This document shows, piece after piece, positions 31,591-45,200 of a stretch of DNA of 64,000 nt. How positions within the stretch are numbered: position 1 is the first letter of the stretch; the number at the start of each line of letters is the position of its first letter. Source of the DNA: Streptomyces sp. NBC_00539 (GTDB lineage: Bacteria; Actinomycetota; Actinomycetes; Streptomycetales; Streptomycetaceae); NCBI RefSeq assembly GCF_036346105.1, contig NZ_CP107811.1:1550001-1614000 (forward strand), given 5' to 3'. Made by a program: the position numbers and the translations under genes. The notes beneath the pieces were generated by a model. The model worked only from the letters and a program-made list of their open reading frames with translations, was not told where the DNA came from and did no database searches.

Positions 31591-33270
31591 TCAGCCGTTC
31601 GCGGTGGCGAGCGCCGTCAGGGCCCTGCGGTCGGTCTTCCCGTTGGGGGTCAGGGGCAGACCGGGGAGCAGGGCGACCTTCCGCGGCACCATGTACTCGG
31701 GCAGGGTCTGCTTGCAGAACGCGCTGATCACGACGGGGTCGGCGGTGGAGCCGCGGGTGGGGACGACGTACGCGTACAGTTCCGGGTCTTCGTCGGGGCG
31801 GGGCCGCACGACCGCCGCGGCCGCTTCGACGCCGGGGAATTCCAGGAGCCTGCGCTCGATCTCGCCGAGTTCCACGCGGTTGCCGCGGATCTTGACCTGG
31901 AGGTCGGACCTGCCCACGAAGTACAGCTCACCACTGTCACCGCGGTATGCCAAGTCGTTTGATTTGTAGACCAGTTGACCGGAACGGGGGTTGAGCGGAT
32001 CGGGTACCAGGGCGGCCCGGGTGGCTTCGGGGTCGTCCCAGTAGCCGGTGAAGAGGGAGGGCCCGCGCAGGTGGATCTCGCCGACCGCGCCCGGCTCCTC
32101 GACGGGCCGGCCCTCCTCGTCGATCAGCAGCATTTCGGCGCCGGGGTAGGCGAAGCCGATGGAGAGCTTGTCGACGCCCTCGGGCAGCGGATTCGGCACG
32201 TCCGTCAGGGAGAAGGCCATCGCCTCGGTGGGTCCGAAGCAGTTCACGACGCGGGTCCGCGGCAGTAGGGCTTGCAGCTGGCGCAGTTCCGGCAGGGGGA
32301 ACGCCTCGCCGGAGAACAGGACGCCGCGGATCTGGTCGGCCAGTGCGGCCAGGCCCTTGGCCTCGTGGCGCAGGACGGGCCGCCAGACGGAGGGGACTCC
32401 GTCGACCTGGGTGGCGCCGGTATCGCTGAGGAAGCGCAGCAGCCGGCGCGGCCAGTGCATCAGCTCGCGCGGAACGGGGATCAGCTGGGCGCCGGTGCCC
32501 AGTGCCAGGCCGATGTCCAGGAGGGCGAAGTCGAACTGGAGCGGTGAGGTCGTGGCGACCCGGTCCTGGGCCGTGACGATCCGGTGCCGGAGCATCCCGC
32601 GGTAGAAGGACAGCACCCCGCGGTGGCTCATGACGACGCCCTTGGGGCGTCCCGTGGTGCCCGAGGTGAAGATCATGTACGCGGCGTCGGTGGTGACCGG
32701 CTCCCGCCGGTGGCGCACGCGCGGCGCCGGCGGGCGCTCCACCACCACGCCGTCGGGCCCGAAGCGGGCCGTGCCGATGGGGTCGGGCACGCCTTCGCGG
32801 CGGCCGGCGGTCGTCTGGAGGTGCAGCGCGGGCTCCGCGGCGGAGGTGATCGCCAGCAGCCGGGCGGTGGGCACTTCGGGGCTCACCGGGATGAAGGTCA
32901 GCCCGAGCATCGAGCAGGCCAGCAGCATCGCCACGGCCGAAGCGGAGTTGTCCGACTCCAGGACGACGCGGTCGCCGATGTCGAGGCCGAGGGCGTCCAG
33001 GGCGACGGCGTAGTTGTGGGCGCGGCGCTCCAGCTGCCGGTAGGTCAGGACCCGGGAGGTGCCGTCGTCGCCGGCCTCCCAGACGGCCGGGCTGTCCGGT
33101 GCGGTGCCGGCCGCGGCCAGCATGAACTCGTGGATCCGCTCGGCCGGTCCGTGGACCTCGGCCGGGCGCACCGTGCTCAGGGTCACCGTCGTGTCACCTC
33201 TGCTCGTCATCGCATCGTGGTCGGTCGGGGAAGGTCCGACCGGGGTGGGTCCGGTCTTCGTCGCGGGCAT
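31591..33270 (-). CDS. Stand-alone adenylation enzyme of the PKS operon
   Basis: A 559-aa adenylation enzyme. Motifs are [20 protein letters not shown] (A3), [11 protein letters not shown] (A4 region, with Asp), [13 protein letters not shown] (A5), [12 protein letters not shown] (A7, with Asn replacing the usual Gly in TGDL), [20 protein letters not shown] (A8) and [13 protein letters not shown] (A10 Lys). The FDF context resembles VinN-class beta-amino-acid ligases, but this is only suggestive. The start at 33270 shares one base with the stop of the PKS/TE gene (TGATG), placing it in the PKS operon; ATG at 33210 has no ribosome site. The partner carrier is likely the discrete ACP at 26594. 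Confidence 0.86.
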   Translation of the reverse strand: MPATKTGPTPVGPSPTDHDAMTSRGDTTVTLSTVRPAEVHGPAERIHEFMLAAAGTAPDSPAVWEAGDDGTSRVLTYRQLERRAHNYAVALDALGLDIGDRVVLESDNSASAVAMLLACSMLGLTFIPVSPEVPTARLLAITSAAEPALHLQTTAGRREGVPDPIGTARFGPDGVVVERPPAPRVRHRREPVTTDAAYMIFTSGTTGRPKGVVMSHRGVLSFYRGMLRHRIVTAQDRVATTSPLQFDFALLDIGLALGTGAQLIPVPRELMHWPRRLLRFLSDTGATQVDGVPSVWRPVLRHEAKGLAALADQIRGVLFSGEAFPLPELRQLQALLPRTRVVNCFGPTEAMAFSLTDVPNPLPEGVDKLSIGFAYPGAEMLLIDEEGRPVEEPGAVGEIHLRGPSLFTGYWDDPEATRAALVPDPLNPRSGQLVYKSNDLAYRGDSGELYFVGRSDLQVKIRGNRVELGEIERRLLEFPGVEAAAAVVRPRPDEDPELYAYVVPTRGSTADPVVISAFCKQTLPEYMVPRKVALLPGLPLTPNGKTDRRALTALATANG

Positions 33271-36200
33271 CAGGAGATCCGCTCCTTGAGTTCCGTCAGC
33301 CACCGGTCGATGACGGGGGCCGTCGTGTCGACGTGCTGTTCGACGATCGTGAAGTGGGTGCCGGGGACGGTCGCCACGGTGTCGGCGCCTTCCCAGTCGG
33401 CCTGCCAGTCGGCTTCGGGCGCGTCCGGAGCGATCGCCGAGTCCTCGGCCTGCGCGAACAGGTCCCCGGCCCGGACGAACAGCACCGGCGCCTCGATCCG
33501 GTCCTGGCGGAACTGCGGCAGCAGCTCGACGTACCGGCCCATCGCGGAGAGTTCGGCGCTGCTGAACGAGCCGAGCGTGGCCGCCTTGTCGGGGACGGCG
33601 AACGCCATCTGGTCGAAGAGCGCGTCGTTGGTCCCGCCCATGTAGTACGTGTCGAGCAGGACGAGTCCGGCCGGCCGCACCCCGTGGGCGCGCTCCAGGC
33701 GGGCCACCGTGGCGTGGGCGAGCAGGCCGCCCGAGGAGAAGCCGAGCAGGGCGAACGGTGCACCGTCCGCGGCCCGCAGCACGGCTTCGGCCAGTACGTC
33801 GACCGCCGCCTCGAAGGACTCCGGCAGCGACTCCCCGCGCCCGAAGCCCGGGGTGGGGATACCCGACACCGGCATCGAGAGCCGGGCCGCGAGCCGCGCG
33901 TGCTGGTGCACACCGCCGGCCACGGTCGGCGTGCTGAGGCAGATCAGTCGGGGCGCCTTCGGCCCCCCGGCGGCCTGCTGGTGGCGGGCGCCGTACGACA
34001 CCGCCGCGGGCAGCTCCGGGAGGTCCGCCGCCGAGGCGAAGGAAGGCCGCAGCGCGGCCACGGACCGCAGCATCGCCAGCCCGGGCTGGAGGTTGCCCGA
34101 CATGATCGCGTCGAGGAACAGCCCGTACAGGGTGTCGTCGAGCGGGCTCTGCGACGGCGCCGCCGAAGCGGCGTCCCGGCCCTGTTCGCCCTGCGCCGCC
34201 GCCAGCCGGGCGGCGAGCAGCCGGGCCAGTTCGAGCGGGTTCTTGCTGTCGAAGACGACCATCGCCGGCAGGGACAGCCCGCAGGCCGCGTTCAGCCGGT
34301 TGCGGAGCTCGACCGCGGTCAGCGAATCGAACCCGGCCTCCAGGAAGCCCGCTTCGGCGTCGACCGCGCCCACGTCGGCGTGTCCGAGCACCTCGGCCGC
34401 GTGCGTGAGCACGGCGTCCAGCACGGCCCGCTCCCGTTCGGCGTCGCCGAGACCGCGCAGCCGCTCGCGCAGCGCCCCCGCGTCGGTGGCCGCGGCCGCC
34501 GCACCGGCCCGGCGCCGGGCGGTGGGTGCCAGGCCCCGCAGCAGGGCCGGTACCTCGTCGGTACGGGCCCGCAGGGCGCCCAGGTCGACCCGGAGCGGGA
34601 CCAGCGCCGGGGCGTCGGCGGCGACCGCCGCGTCGAAGAGCCACAGCCCCTCCTCTTCGGAGAGCGCGGGGGTTCCCGTACGGCGCATGCGCTGGAGGTC
34701 CGCCTCGCCGAGCCACTGGCTGAGGCCGGTCTCGGTGTCCCACAGGCCGAACGCCATCGAGGTGGCGGCCATGCCGCGGGAGCGGCGGTGCTGGGCGAGC
34801 GCGTCGAGGAACACGTTGGCCGCCGCGTAGTTGCCCTGCCCGGCGGCCATGACGAGGCCGCCGGCGGAGGAGAACAGGGCGAACGCGGTGAGGTCGAGCC
34901 CTGCCGTCAGCTCGTGCAGGTGCCAGGCTGCGTCCGCCTTGGCACGCAGTACGTGGTCCACCTGCTCGGGGGTGAGTGCGCCGATCAGGCCGTTGTGCGC
35001 GACACCCGCGGCGTGTACGACGCCGCGCAGGGGGTGCTCGGGGCCGACGGAGCCGATCAGGGCGGCGACCGCCTCGCGGTCGGAGACGTCACAGGCGGCG
35101 ATGTCCACCTCGGCCCCCAGCGCGACGAGTTCGTCGCGCAGGCCGGCCGCGTTGGGGGCGCCGAGGCCCCGCCGGCTGGTGAGCAGCAGGTGCCGCACGC
35201 CGTGCTCGGTGACGAGGTGCCGGGCGACGAGGGCGCCGAGACCTCCCGTACCACCGGTGATCAGGACCGTGCCGTCGGCGTCCCAGGGGCTCGCGCCGCC
35301 CGCGGCGGTGGAGCGGGTGAGGCGCGGGGCGAGCACCGTGCCCCGGCGGACGGCCAGTTCCGGCTCGTCGGTCGCGAGGGCCGCGGCCAGCGCCTTCGGG
35401 GACACCTCGGCGTCCTCCAGGTCCAGCAGGACGAACCTGCCGGGGTTTTCCGCCTGCGCGGCGCGGACCAGGCCCCAGACGGGTGCCTGCCGTACGTCGA
35501 CGGGGTCGCCGTCCGAGACGGCCGACGCGGCCCGTGTGACGAGGACCAGCCTGGAGCGTGCGAACGCCGGCTCCGCCAGCCACCGCTGGACGGCGGCGAG
35601 TGCGGTGTCCACCGCGGTCCGCACCCCGGCGGTGACCTGCGCCTCCCCGCCTGCGGCCGGGCCGCCGGGCAGCACCGGCAGGAGTACGGTGTCCGGCACC
35701 TCCGCGCCCGGCGCGCCGAGCGCGTCGAGGCCCGCGACCACCGGGACCCCGGCGACTTCCAGACCCGGCCCGGCGATCGTCCACGGCCCGCGCGGCCCGG
35801 ACCCGCCCCGCACCGGCACCCAGTCGACGGCGAGCAGCGCGTCCCGGAAGCCGCCGGCAGCGGGCAACTGCCGAGCGGCGACCGGCCGCAGCAGCAGGGC
35901 GGCCACGGAGGCCACGGGCGCCCCCGCCGGGTCGGCGAGGTCCAGGCGCACCGCGTTGCGCTGCCCCTCGACGGGGGCGAGCCTGACCCGCACGGCGGTC
36001 GCGGACGCGGCGTGCAGGGTGACGCCCGCCCAGGAGAAGGGGAGCAGGGCCTGCCCGCCGTCCTCGTCGGCGCCGAGACCGCCGAAGCCGAGGGCGTGCA
36101 TCGACGCGTCGAGCAACGCCGGGTGGAGCCCGAACCGCCCGGCGTCGGCGTGCGCCTGCTCGGGCAGCTCGATCTCCGCGTACAGGGCCTCGCCGAGCCG

Positions 36201-39200
36201 CCAGGCGGCCGTCAGGCCCTGGAAGACCGGACCGTAGCCGAAGCCGCGTTCCGCGAGCCGGTCGTACAGCTCGTCGGTGTCGAGTGCCTCGGCGCCGACG
36301 GGCGGCCAGACGGTGGGGCCGCCACCGTCGCCCGGCACGGTGCCTCCGGCATTCCCGGTGCTCGCCGGGGCGAGGAAACCGTCCGCGTGCCGGGTCCACG
36401 GCTCGTCGGGCCGGTTCTCGGGGCGCGAGTAGACCTGTACGGCCCGCCGGGCACTGTCGTCGGGCTCCCCGACGACGACCTGCACGGCGACACCCGCGCG
36501 TTCGGGGAGTACGAGCGGCGCCTGGAGGGTGAGTTCCTCAAGGTGGGCGCATCCGACGTGGTCACCGGCCTGGAGCGCGAGCTCCACGAAGCCGGTTCCG
36601 GGGAGGAGGACGCTGCCGTGGACGGCGTGGTCGGCCACCCACGGCTGCGCGTCCGGCGAGATGCGGGCGGTGAAGGTCACCGCTTCGGAGTCGGGGGAGG
36701 CCAGGACGGCGGCCAGCAGCGGGTGGTCCAGCGCCCCCTGGCCGACCGCGACGGCGTCGGTGGCGGGCTTGGCGGCGTCGACCCAGTAGCGGCTGCGCTG
36801 GAAGGGATAGGTGGGGAGGTCGACGCGCCGGGCGCCGGTGCCGGCGTAGAGGGCCTGCCAGTCGACGCGCACGCCGTCCACGTGCAGCTGCGCGAGCGCC
36901 GTGACCAGCGACTCGGACTCACCCCGGTCCTTGCGCAGAGCAGCCGCGCAGAGGGACCGGTCCGTGGTGAGGCTCTGCTGGGCGAGGCCGGTCAGGACCC
37001 CGCCGGGGCCGATCTCCAGGAAGCGGGTCACTCCCTGCTGCTCCAGGGTCCGTACGGCGTCGGAGAAGCGGACGGCCTCGCGGACCTGCCCGACCCAGTA
37101 CTCGGGGGACTGCCAGTCCAGCGACGGCTCACCGGAGACGGTGGACACCGCGGGGATGCGCGGCTCGGCATAAGCCAACCGGGAAGCGACGGCACGGAAC
37201 TCGTCCAGCATCGGATCCATCAAAGCCGAGTGGAAGGCGTGCGAGACGGCCAGACGGCTGGTCTTGCGGCCGGCAGCCGTGAAGTGCTCACCGAGGGCCA
37301 GCACAGCAGCCTCGACACCGGAGACGACGACCGAGTCCGGCCCGTTGACCGCAGCGATACCCACACCCTCGGCCAGGAGCGGCAGCACCTCTTCCTCGGT
37401 GGCCTGCACGGCGAGCATCGCCCCACCCGCAGGCAACGCCTGCATCAAACGTCCCCGGCTCACGACGAGTTCGGCCGCGTCCGCCAGGGACAGCACCCCC
37501 GCCACATGGGCGGCGGCCAGCTCACCGATCGAATGCCCGGCGACGACATCGGGCTTCACGCCCCACGCCTCCACCAACCGGTAGAGAGAAACCTCCAGCG
37601 CGAACAGTGCGGGCTGCGTCAACGCGGTCGCATCGAGCGCGGCCGCGTGTTCACCCCACACCACCTCCCGCAACGACCGACCCAGATGCCGGTCGACTTC
37701 TCCGCACACGGCGTCGAAGGCCTCGGCGAACACCGGGAACGCGTCATACAGCTCACGACCCATCCCCAGCCGCTGCGCCCCCTGCCCCGTGAAGAGGAAG
37801 GCGGTCTTCCCGGTCCGGCGGGCCTGGTCCCGTACGACCACGGGTGCGTTGCGGTCCTGGGCCAGTGCGGTCAGACCGCGCAGCAGTTCCGCCCGCTCCG
37901 TGCCCACGATCACCGCCCGGTGGGCGAAGGTGGTGCGCGAGGTGGCCAGGGAGAGCCCGATGTCCGATGCGTCGGTGTCCGTTTCGGCGGAGACCCGCTC
38001 CAGCAGACGTTCCGCCTGCGCGGCCAGCGCCTGCGGGGACTTCGCCGACAACACCCATGGAGTGGCCGGGAGTTCGGTTCGGAGGGCGCTCTCGCCGGGT
38101 ACCGCGGCGGCTTCCTCGACGATCACATGGGCGTTGGTGCCGCTGATGCCGAACGACGAGACTGCGGCCCGGCGGGGCCGGTCCCCGGCCTGCCACGGGC
38201 GCGCTTCCGTCAGCAGCTCCACCCGGCCCGCCGCCCAGTCCACCTGGTCGGACGGGGCGTCCACGTGCAGGGTCTTGGGCAGGAGGCCGTGCCGCATCGC
38301 CATGACCATCTTGATGATGCCGGCGACGCCCGCCGCAGCCTGCGTGTGCCCCATGTTGGACTTGATGGAGCCCAGCCACAGCGGTTTGTCCGCCGGCCGG
38401 TCCTGGCCGTAGGTCGCGAGCAGTGCCTGCGCCTCGATGGGGTCACCGAGGGTGGTTCCCGTGCCGTGCGCCTCGACGGCGTCGACCTCGGCCGCCGTCA
38501 GCCCGGCGTTCGCCAGCGCCTGGCGGATGACGCGTTGCTGCGAGGGCCCGTTGGGGGCGGTCAGGCCGTTGCTGGCACCGTCCTGGTTGAGCGCGGAGCC
38601 TCGGACGACTGCGACGACGGGGTGGCCGTTGCGACGCGCGTCGGAGAGCCGCTCCAGGAGCAGCACGCCCGCGCCCTCACCCCAGGCGACTCCGTCCGCC
38701 GAGGCCGCGAAGGACTTCGAGCGGCCGTCGGGGGCGAGCCCGCGCTGCCGGCTGAACTCGACGAACATGCCCGGGGTGCCCATGACGGCCACGCCGCCGG
38801 CGAGCGCGAGGGAGCACTCCCCCGAGCGCAGCGCCTGGGCGGCCATGTGCAGGGCGACGAGGGAGGACGAGCAGGCGGTGTCGACGGTGACCGAAGGCCC
38901 TTCGAGGCCGAGGGTGTACGAGGTACGGCCGGAGACGAGGCTGCCGCCGCTGCTGGCCGCGGCTTCCACCCCGAGCGCGTAGTCGTGGTACATCACACCG
39001 GCGAACACCCCGGTCGCTCCGCCCTTGAGGGTGGTGGGGTCGATCCCCGCGCGCTCGATGGCCTCCCAGGACACCTCCAGCAGCAGCCGCTGCTGCGGGT
39101 CCATCATCAGCGCCTCGTTGGGGCTGATCCCGAAGAAGACCGGGTCGAACTCCGCCGCGTCGTAGAGGAACCCGCCTTCCTTGGCGTACGTGCGGCCCGG

Positions 39201-42200
39201 CGTGCCGGGCTCCGGGTCGTAGACCTCCGGGTCCCAGCCCCGGTCGGCGGGGAACCCGCCGATGGCGTCGACACCGTCCGCGACGAGCTTCCACAGCTCC
39301 TCGGGAGTGGTCACACCGCCCGGGTAGCGGCAACCCATGCCGACGATCACGATCGGGTCGTCCGCGTCCGCTCCCCCGACGGAGGACGGGGCACGGGCGG
39401 GCGCGGGCGCGGAGTGGGCGGAGCCGGCGGCCTCGGCGCCGATGTGGTCGGCGACCGCCCGCGCGCTGGGGTAGTCGAAGATCAGCGTGGCGGGCAGCCG
39501 CAGCCCGGTCACGGAGCCCAGCCGGTTGCGCAGCTCGACGGCTGCCAGGGAATCGAAGCCCAGCTCGCTGAACGCCCGCTCCGGCTCGATCGCGTCGGCC
39601 GAGGCGTGCCCGAGTACACCGGCGACCTGGGTCCGTACGAGGTCGAGCAGCGCGGCGCTGCGGTCGGCGGCGTCCAGCCCTGCGAGACGGGCGGCGAAGC
39701 CCTCGGCGCCGTCCGAGGACCGGGCGGACCGGCGTACGGGGACGCGGACGATGCCGCGCAGGAGGGCGGGCAGCTCGTCGGCCCGGCCGCGCAGGACGTT
39801 CGCGTCGATGCGCAGGGGAACAACGGCGGGGTATCCGGAGCGCAGGGAGAGGGTGAAGAGTGCGAGCCCGTCGTCCTGGGACAGGGCGGGCAGGCCCTGG
39901 GCCGCCATGCGCTGCTCGGCGAGGTCCAGCATGGTGGTCATACCGGTGTTGACGCCCCAGAGGCCGAAGGCCATCGAGGTGGCCGGCAAACCCTCAGCAC
40001 GCCGATGAGCCGCAAGAACATCCAGGAAGACATTCGCAGCCGCGTAATTGCCCTGCCCCGCCGCCAGCACCAGACCACCGGCCGACGAGAACATCACGAA
40101 CGCCGACAGACCCATACCCTTCGTCAACTCGTGCAAATGCCACGCCGCGTCCGCCTTCGGACCCAACACCGCATCCAACCGCGCCGCCGACAACGCACCC
40201 ACCACACCGTTGTCCGCCACACCCGCCACATGCACCACACCCGACAACGGATGCGCCCCATCCACCCCCGCCAACACAGCAGCCAACGCACCACGATCAG
40301 ACACATCACACGCCACGACCGAGACGCTCGCGCCCAACCCGGCCAGGTCACCCACCAGTTCGGCAACACCCGGCGCATCCGGACCACGACGCCCCAACAA
40401 CAGCAGATGCCGCACCCCGTGCTCGACCACCAGATGCCGGGCCACCAAAGCACCCAGACCACCCGTACCACCCGTCACCAACACCGTGCCCGAGCCATCC
40501 CACACCGGCCCGACACCCTCCACAGCCGGCACACGAGCCAGACGAGGCACCAACACCCCACCACCCCGCACCGCCAACTCCGGCTCACCCAACGCCACCA
40601 ACCCGGCGACATCCAACGAACCATCCGAATCAACCAACACGAACCGACCCGGATTCTCCGCCTGCGCAGCCCTCACCAGACCCCACACCGGACCCTGCCG
40701 CACATCCACCGGCTCACCCACACCCACAGCCACACCACCACGCGTCACCACCACGAGCGACGCACCCTCGAACCGCTCACCCGCCAACCACTCCTGCACC
40801 ACACCCAGGACACGGTTGGCCAGGGCGTGCACGGCGGCAGGGACGTCGTCCCCGTCCGTGACGGGGCACTCGAAGACGACCGGGCCGTCGACCGGGCCGT
40901 CCTCGGGCAGGTCCGCCCAGCGCATGCCCGGCCCGTGGGCGGTGGCGGGCGCCGCGTCCGGCAGCGGGTTCCAGGTGATGTGGAAGAGGGAATCCGCGCC
41001 GTCCGTACCCAGCTGTTCGGTGGAGACGGGCCGGCCGACGACCGCGCCCACCGTCGCGACGGGCGCGCCGGTGGTGTCGGCCACCTGGAGCGAGAGGCTC
41101 TCCGGGCTGGGCTGGGTGATCCGCACCCGTACGGCGGTGGCACCCGTCGCGTGAAGGGTGACGTTCTGCCACACGAAGGGCAGTACCGTTTCGTCGCCGC
41201 CGGTGCCGTTCACGAGGGCGGCGTGCATGGCAGCGTCCAGCAGGGCCGGGTGCAGCCCGAACTCCGCGGCCTCCGCGTGGGCCTGCTCGGGCAGGGCGAC
41301 CTCGGCGAACAACGTGTCCCCGAGCCGCCAGGCCGCCGTCAGGCCCTGGAAGACCGGTCCGTAGCCGAAGCCGCGCTCGCGCAGGCCCTCGTAGGCGCCG
41401 TCCAGGGGCAGTACGTCGGCACCGGCCGGGGGCCAGGCGGCCAGGGAGAAGTCGGGCGCTGCGGCATCCGGGGCGAGGACACCGTCTGCGTGCAGGGTCC
41501 ACGGCAGGTCCGGCCGCTCCTCGGCGCGCGAGTAGACGCTGACCGACCGCCGTCCGGAGGCGTCCGCCGCCCCGACGACCATCTGAACGGTCACGGCGCC
41601 GCGCTCGGGGAGGATGAGGGGAGCCTGGAGGGCGAGCTCTTCCAGCACCCCGCACCCGACCTGGTCCCCGGCGCGGACCGCGAGTTCCACGAAGCCCGTG
41701 CCGGGCAGCAGGATGGACCCGAGCACGTCGTGGTCGGCGATCCAGCCGTGCGAGCCCACCGACAGCCGACCGGTGAACGTGACCACGTCCGTGTCGGGGG
41801 ACGGCAGGACCGCACCGAGCAGCGGGTGACCGGCATCGGTCAGCCCGGCGGTCGCCATGCTGCCGCCACCCGTCCCGATCCACGAGTTCGCGAGGTACTC
41901 CTCGGTGCCGACCCAGTACCGGGTGCGCTGGAAGGCGTACGTGGGCAGCTCCACGCGGCGCAGAGGGGCGTCGGCGGGGGAGAACGCACGCCAGTCGACG
42001 GGGACACCGACGGTGTGGAGCCGTCCCAGGGCCGAGAGGAGCGATTCGGGCTCGGTGCGGTTCTTGCGGAGGGCGGGTACGAGGACGGCCTGCTCGGAGT
42101 CCACACCCTGCTGCGCGAGGCCGGTCAGGATGCCGTCCGGGCCGATCTCCAGGAAGCGGGTCACTCCCTGCTGCTCCAGGGTCCGTACCGCGTTCGCGAA

Positions 42201-45200
42201 GCGGACGGCCTCGCGGACCTGCCCGACCCAGTACTCGGGGGACTGCCAGTCCAGCGACAGCTCACCCGAAACGGTGGACACCACCGGGATCTGCGGCGTA
42301 GAGAACGTCAACCGGGAAGCGACGGCACGGAACTCGTCCAGCATCGGATCCATCAAAGCCGAGTGGAAAGCGTGCGAGACGGCCAGACGGCTGGTCTTGC
42401 GACCTTCGGCCGTGAAGTGCTCACCGAGGGCCAGCACAGCAGCCTCGACACCGGAGACGACGACCGAGTCCGGCCCGTTCACCGCAGCAATACCCACACC
42501 CTCGGCCAGGAGCGGCAACACTTCCTCTTCCGTCGCCTGCACGGCGAGCATCGCCCCACCCGCAGGCAACGCCTGCATCAACCGGCCACGCGACACCACC
42601 AGCTCTGCCGCATCAGCCAGCGACAGCACCCCCGCCACATGGGCGGCGGCCAGCTCACCGATCGAATGCCCGGCGACGACGTCAGGCTTCACGCCCCACG
42701 CCTCCACCAGCCGGAACAGCGCCACTTCCAGCGCGAACAGTGCGGGCTGCGTCAACGCGGTCGCATCGAGCGCGGCCATGTCCTCACCCCACACCACCTC
42801 CCGCAACGACCGCCCCAGATGCCGGTCCACCTCCCCGCACACCGCGTCGAAGGCCTGCGCGAACACCGGGAACGCCTCGTACAGCTCACGACCCATCCCC
42901 AGCCGCTGCGCCCCCTGCCCCGTGAACAGGAACGCCGTCCGCCCACCGGGCTGAGCCTGACCCTTCACCAGGGCCGGGTGCTCCTCCCCCGCCGCCAGGG
43001 CCGCAAGGGCACCCAGCCGGCCCGCCTCGTCGCCCGTCACCACCGCGCGGTGGTCCATCGTGCTGCGGGCTGTCGCGAGGGTGTATCCGATGTCCTCGGG
43101 GCGATGGGCGTCGGCCACTGCGAGCAGGCGTTCCGCCTGGCCCGCCAAGGCAGCGGCGGACTTCGCCGACAGCACCCAGGGCTGAGGGGTCGTGTGCCCC
43201 GCCTCGGCCGTCGGCTGTGCTTCGTCGGTGGCCTCCTCCACGATGACGTGGGCGTTCGTCCCGCTGATGCCGAACGAGGAGATGCCGGCGCGGCGCGGCC
43301 GGCCCTCGGCCTGCCACTCCCGCGCCTCGGTCAGGAGCTCCACGTCCCCCGCCGTCCAGTCGATCTGGTCCGACCGCTCCTGCGCGTGCAGGGTGGGCGG
43401 CAGCACGCCGTGCCGCATCGCCATGACCATCTTGATGATCCCCGCGACGCCCGCCGCAGCCTGCGTGTGCCCCATGTTCGACTTGACGGAGCCCAGCCAC
43501 AGCGGCCGCCCCTCCGGCCGCCCCTGCCCGTACGTGGCCAGCAGCGCCTGCGCCTCGATCGGGTCACCGAGCACCGTGCCCGTTCCGTGGGCCTCGACGG
43601 CGTCGACCTCCGCCGTCGTCAGTCCGGCGTTCGCCAGTGCCTGGCGGATCACCCGCTGCTGCGCGGGGCCGTTCGGGGCGGTCAGCCCGTTGCTGGCACC
43701 GTCCTGGTTGAGCGCCGAGCCGCGGACGACGGCGAGTACCGGGTGTCCGTTGCGGCGCGCGTCGGAGAGCCGCTCCAGGAGGAGCATGCCGGCGCCCTCG
43801 CCCCAGCCCGTTCCGTTCGCGTCCGCGCCGAACGACTTGCAGCGGCCGTCGGGGGCGAGGCCGCGCTGACGGCTGAACTCGACGAAGACCTCCGGGGTCG
43901 CCATGACGGCGACACCGCCGGCCAGCGCCAGCGAGCACTCCCCGGACCGCAGGGCCTGGGCCGCCATGTGCAGGGCCACCAGGGACGACGAGCACGCCGT
44001 GTCGACGGTGACCGCCGGACCCTCCAGGCCGAACACGTACGAGACGCGCCCGGAGGCGATGGCGCCGGTGCTGTTGTTGGCGGCGTAGTCGTGGTACATC
44101 ATCCCGGCGTAGCAGCCGGTCATGCTGCCCCGCAGGGTCTCCGGGTCGATCCCGGCGCGCTCGAAGACCTCCCAGGCCGTTTCCAGCAGCAGGAACTGCT
44201 GCGGGTCCATGAGGGCGGCCTCGTTGGGGCTGATGCCGAAGAACGCCGGGTCGAACTCGCCCGCCCGGTGCAGGAATCCGCCCTCGCGGGCGTAGCTGGT
44301 GTGCGGGCGCTCGGCGGTGGGGTCGTAGATGCGGTCGAGGTCCCAGCCGCGGTTGTCGGGGAAGCCGGAGACGGCGTCCACGCCGTCGGCCACCAGCCGC
44401 CACAGCGCCTCGGGGGTGTCCACCCCTCCGGGGTAGCGGCAGGCCATGGCGACGATCACGATGGGGTCGTCGTCCTCGCCGGCGGTCCGGACCGCGGTGG
44501 CCGCGGCGGGGCCGGACCGGCTGTCCGCGCCGTCGAGTTCGTCCAGCAGGTGACGGGCGAGGGCGCGCGGGTTCGGGTAGTCGAAGGCCAGGGTGGCGGG
44601 GAGGCGTACGTCCGTGGCGGCGCTGACGGCGTTGCGGAACTCGACGGCGGTCAGCGAGTCGAAGCCCAGTTCGCTGAACGCGCGGCTCTCGTCCACCGCG
44701 TGTGGCCCGGGGTAGCCGAGGGTGACCGCCACCTGGGTGCGCACCAGGTCCAGCAGGAGGGCGACGCGCGCTTCCCGGTCCAGCCCGGCCAGGCGCCCGC
44801 GCAGCGAGCCGGCGTCCTCGGGCGCCGTCACCGCGCCGCGGCGCGGCCGTATGCGGACCAGGCCCCGGAAGAGCGGGGGCAGTGCGTCGCCGGCGGCCGC
44901 GAGGGTCCGTACGTCGAGCCGGATCGGCAGGACGACCGGGATGTCGACGGTCAGGGCGCGGTCGAAGAGGTCCAGGCCGTACTCGGCGGTGAGGGCGCCG
45001 ATGCCGGTGCGGCTCATCCGCTGGAGGTCGGCTTCGGTCAGGGTGCCGGACATGCCGCTCGCCCACAGCCCCCAGGCGAGGGACCGGGCGGGCAGGCCGT
45101 GGGCGCGGCGGTGGGTGGCGAGGCCGTCGAGCAGGGCGTTGGCGGCGCCGTAGTTGCCCTGGCCGGGGGCGCCGAGGACCCCGGTCGCGGAGGAGAACAG

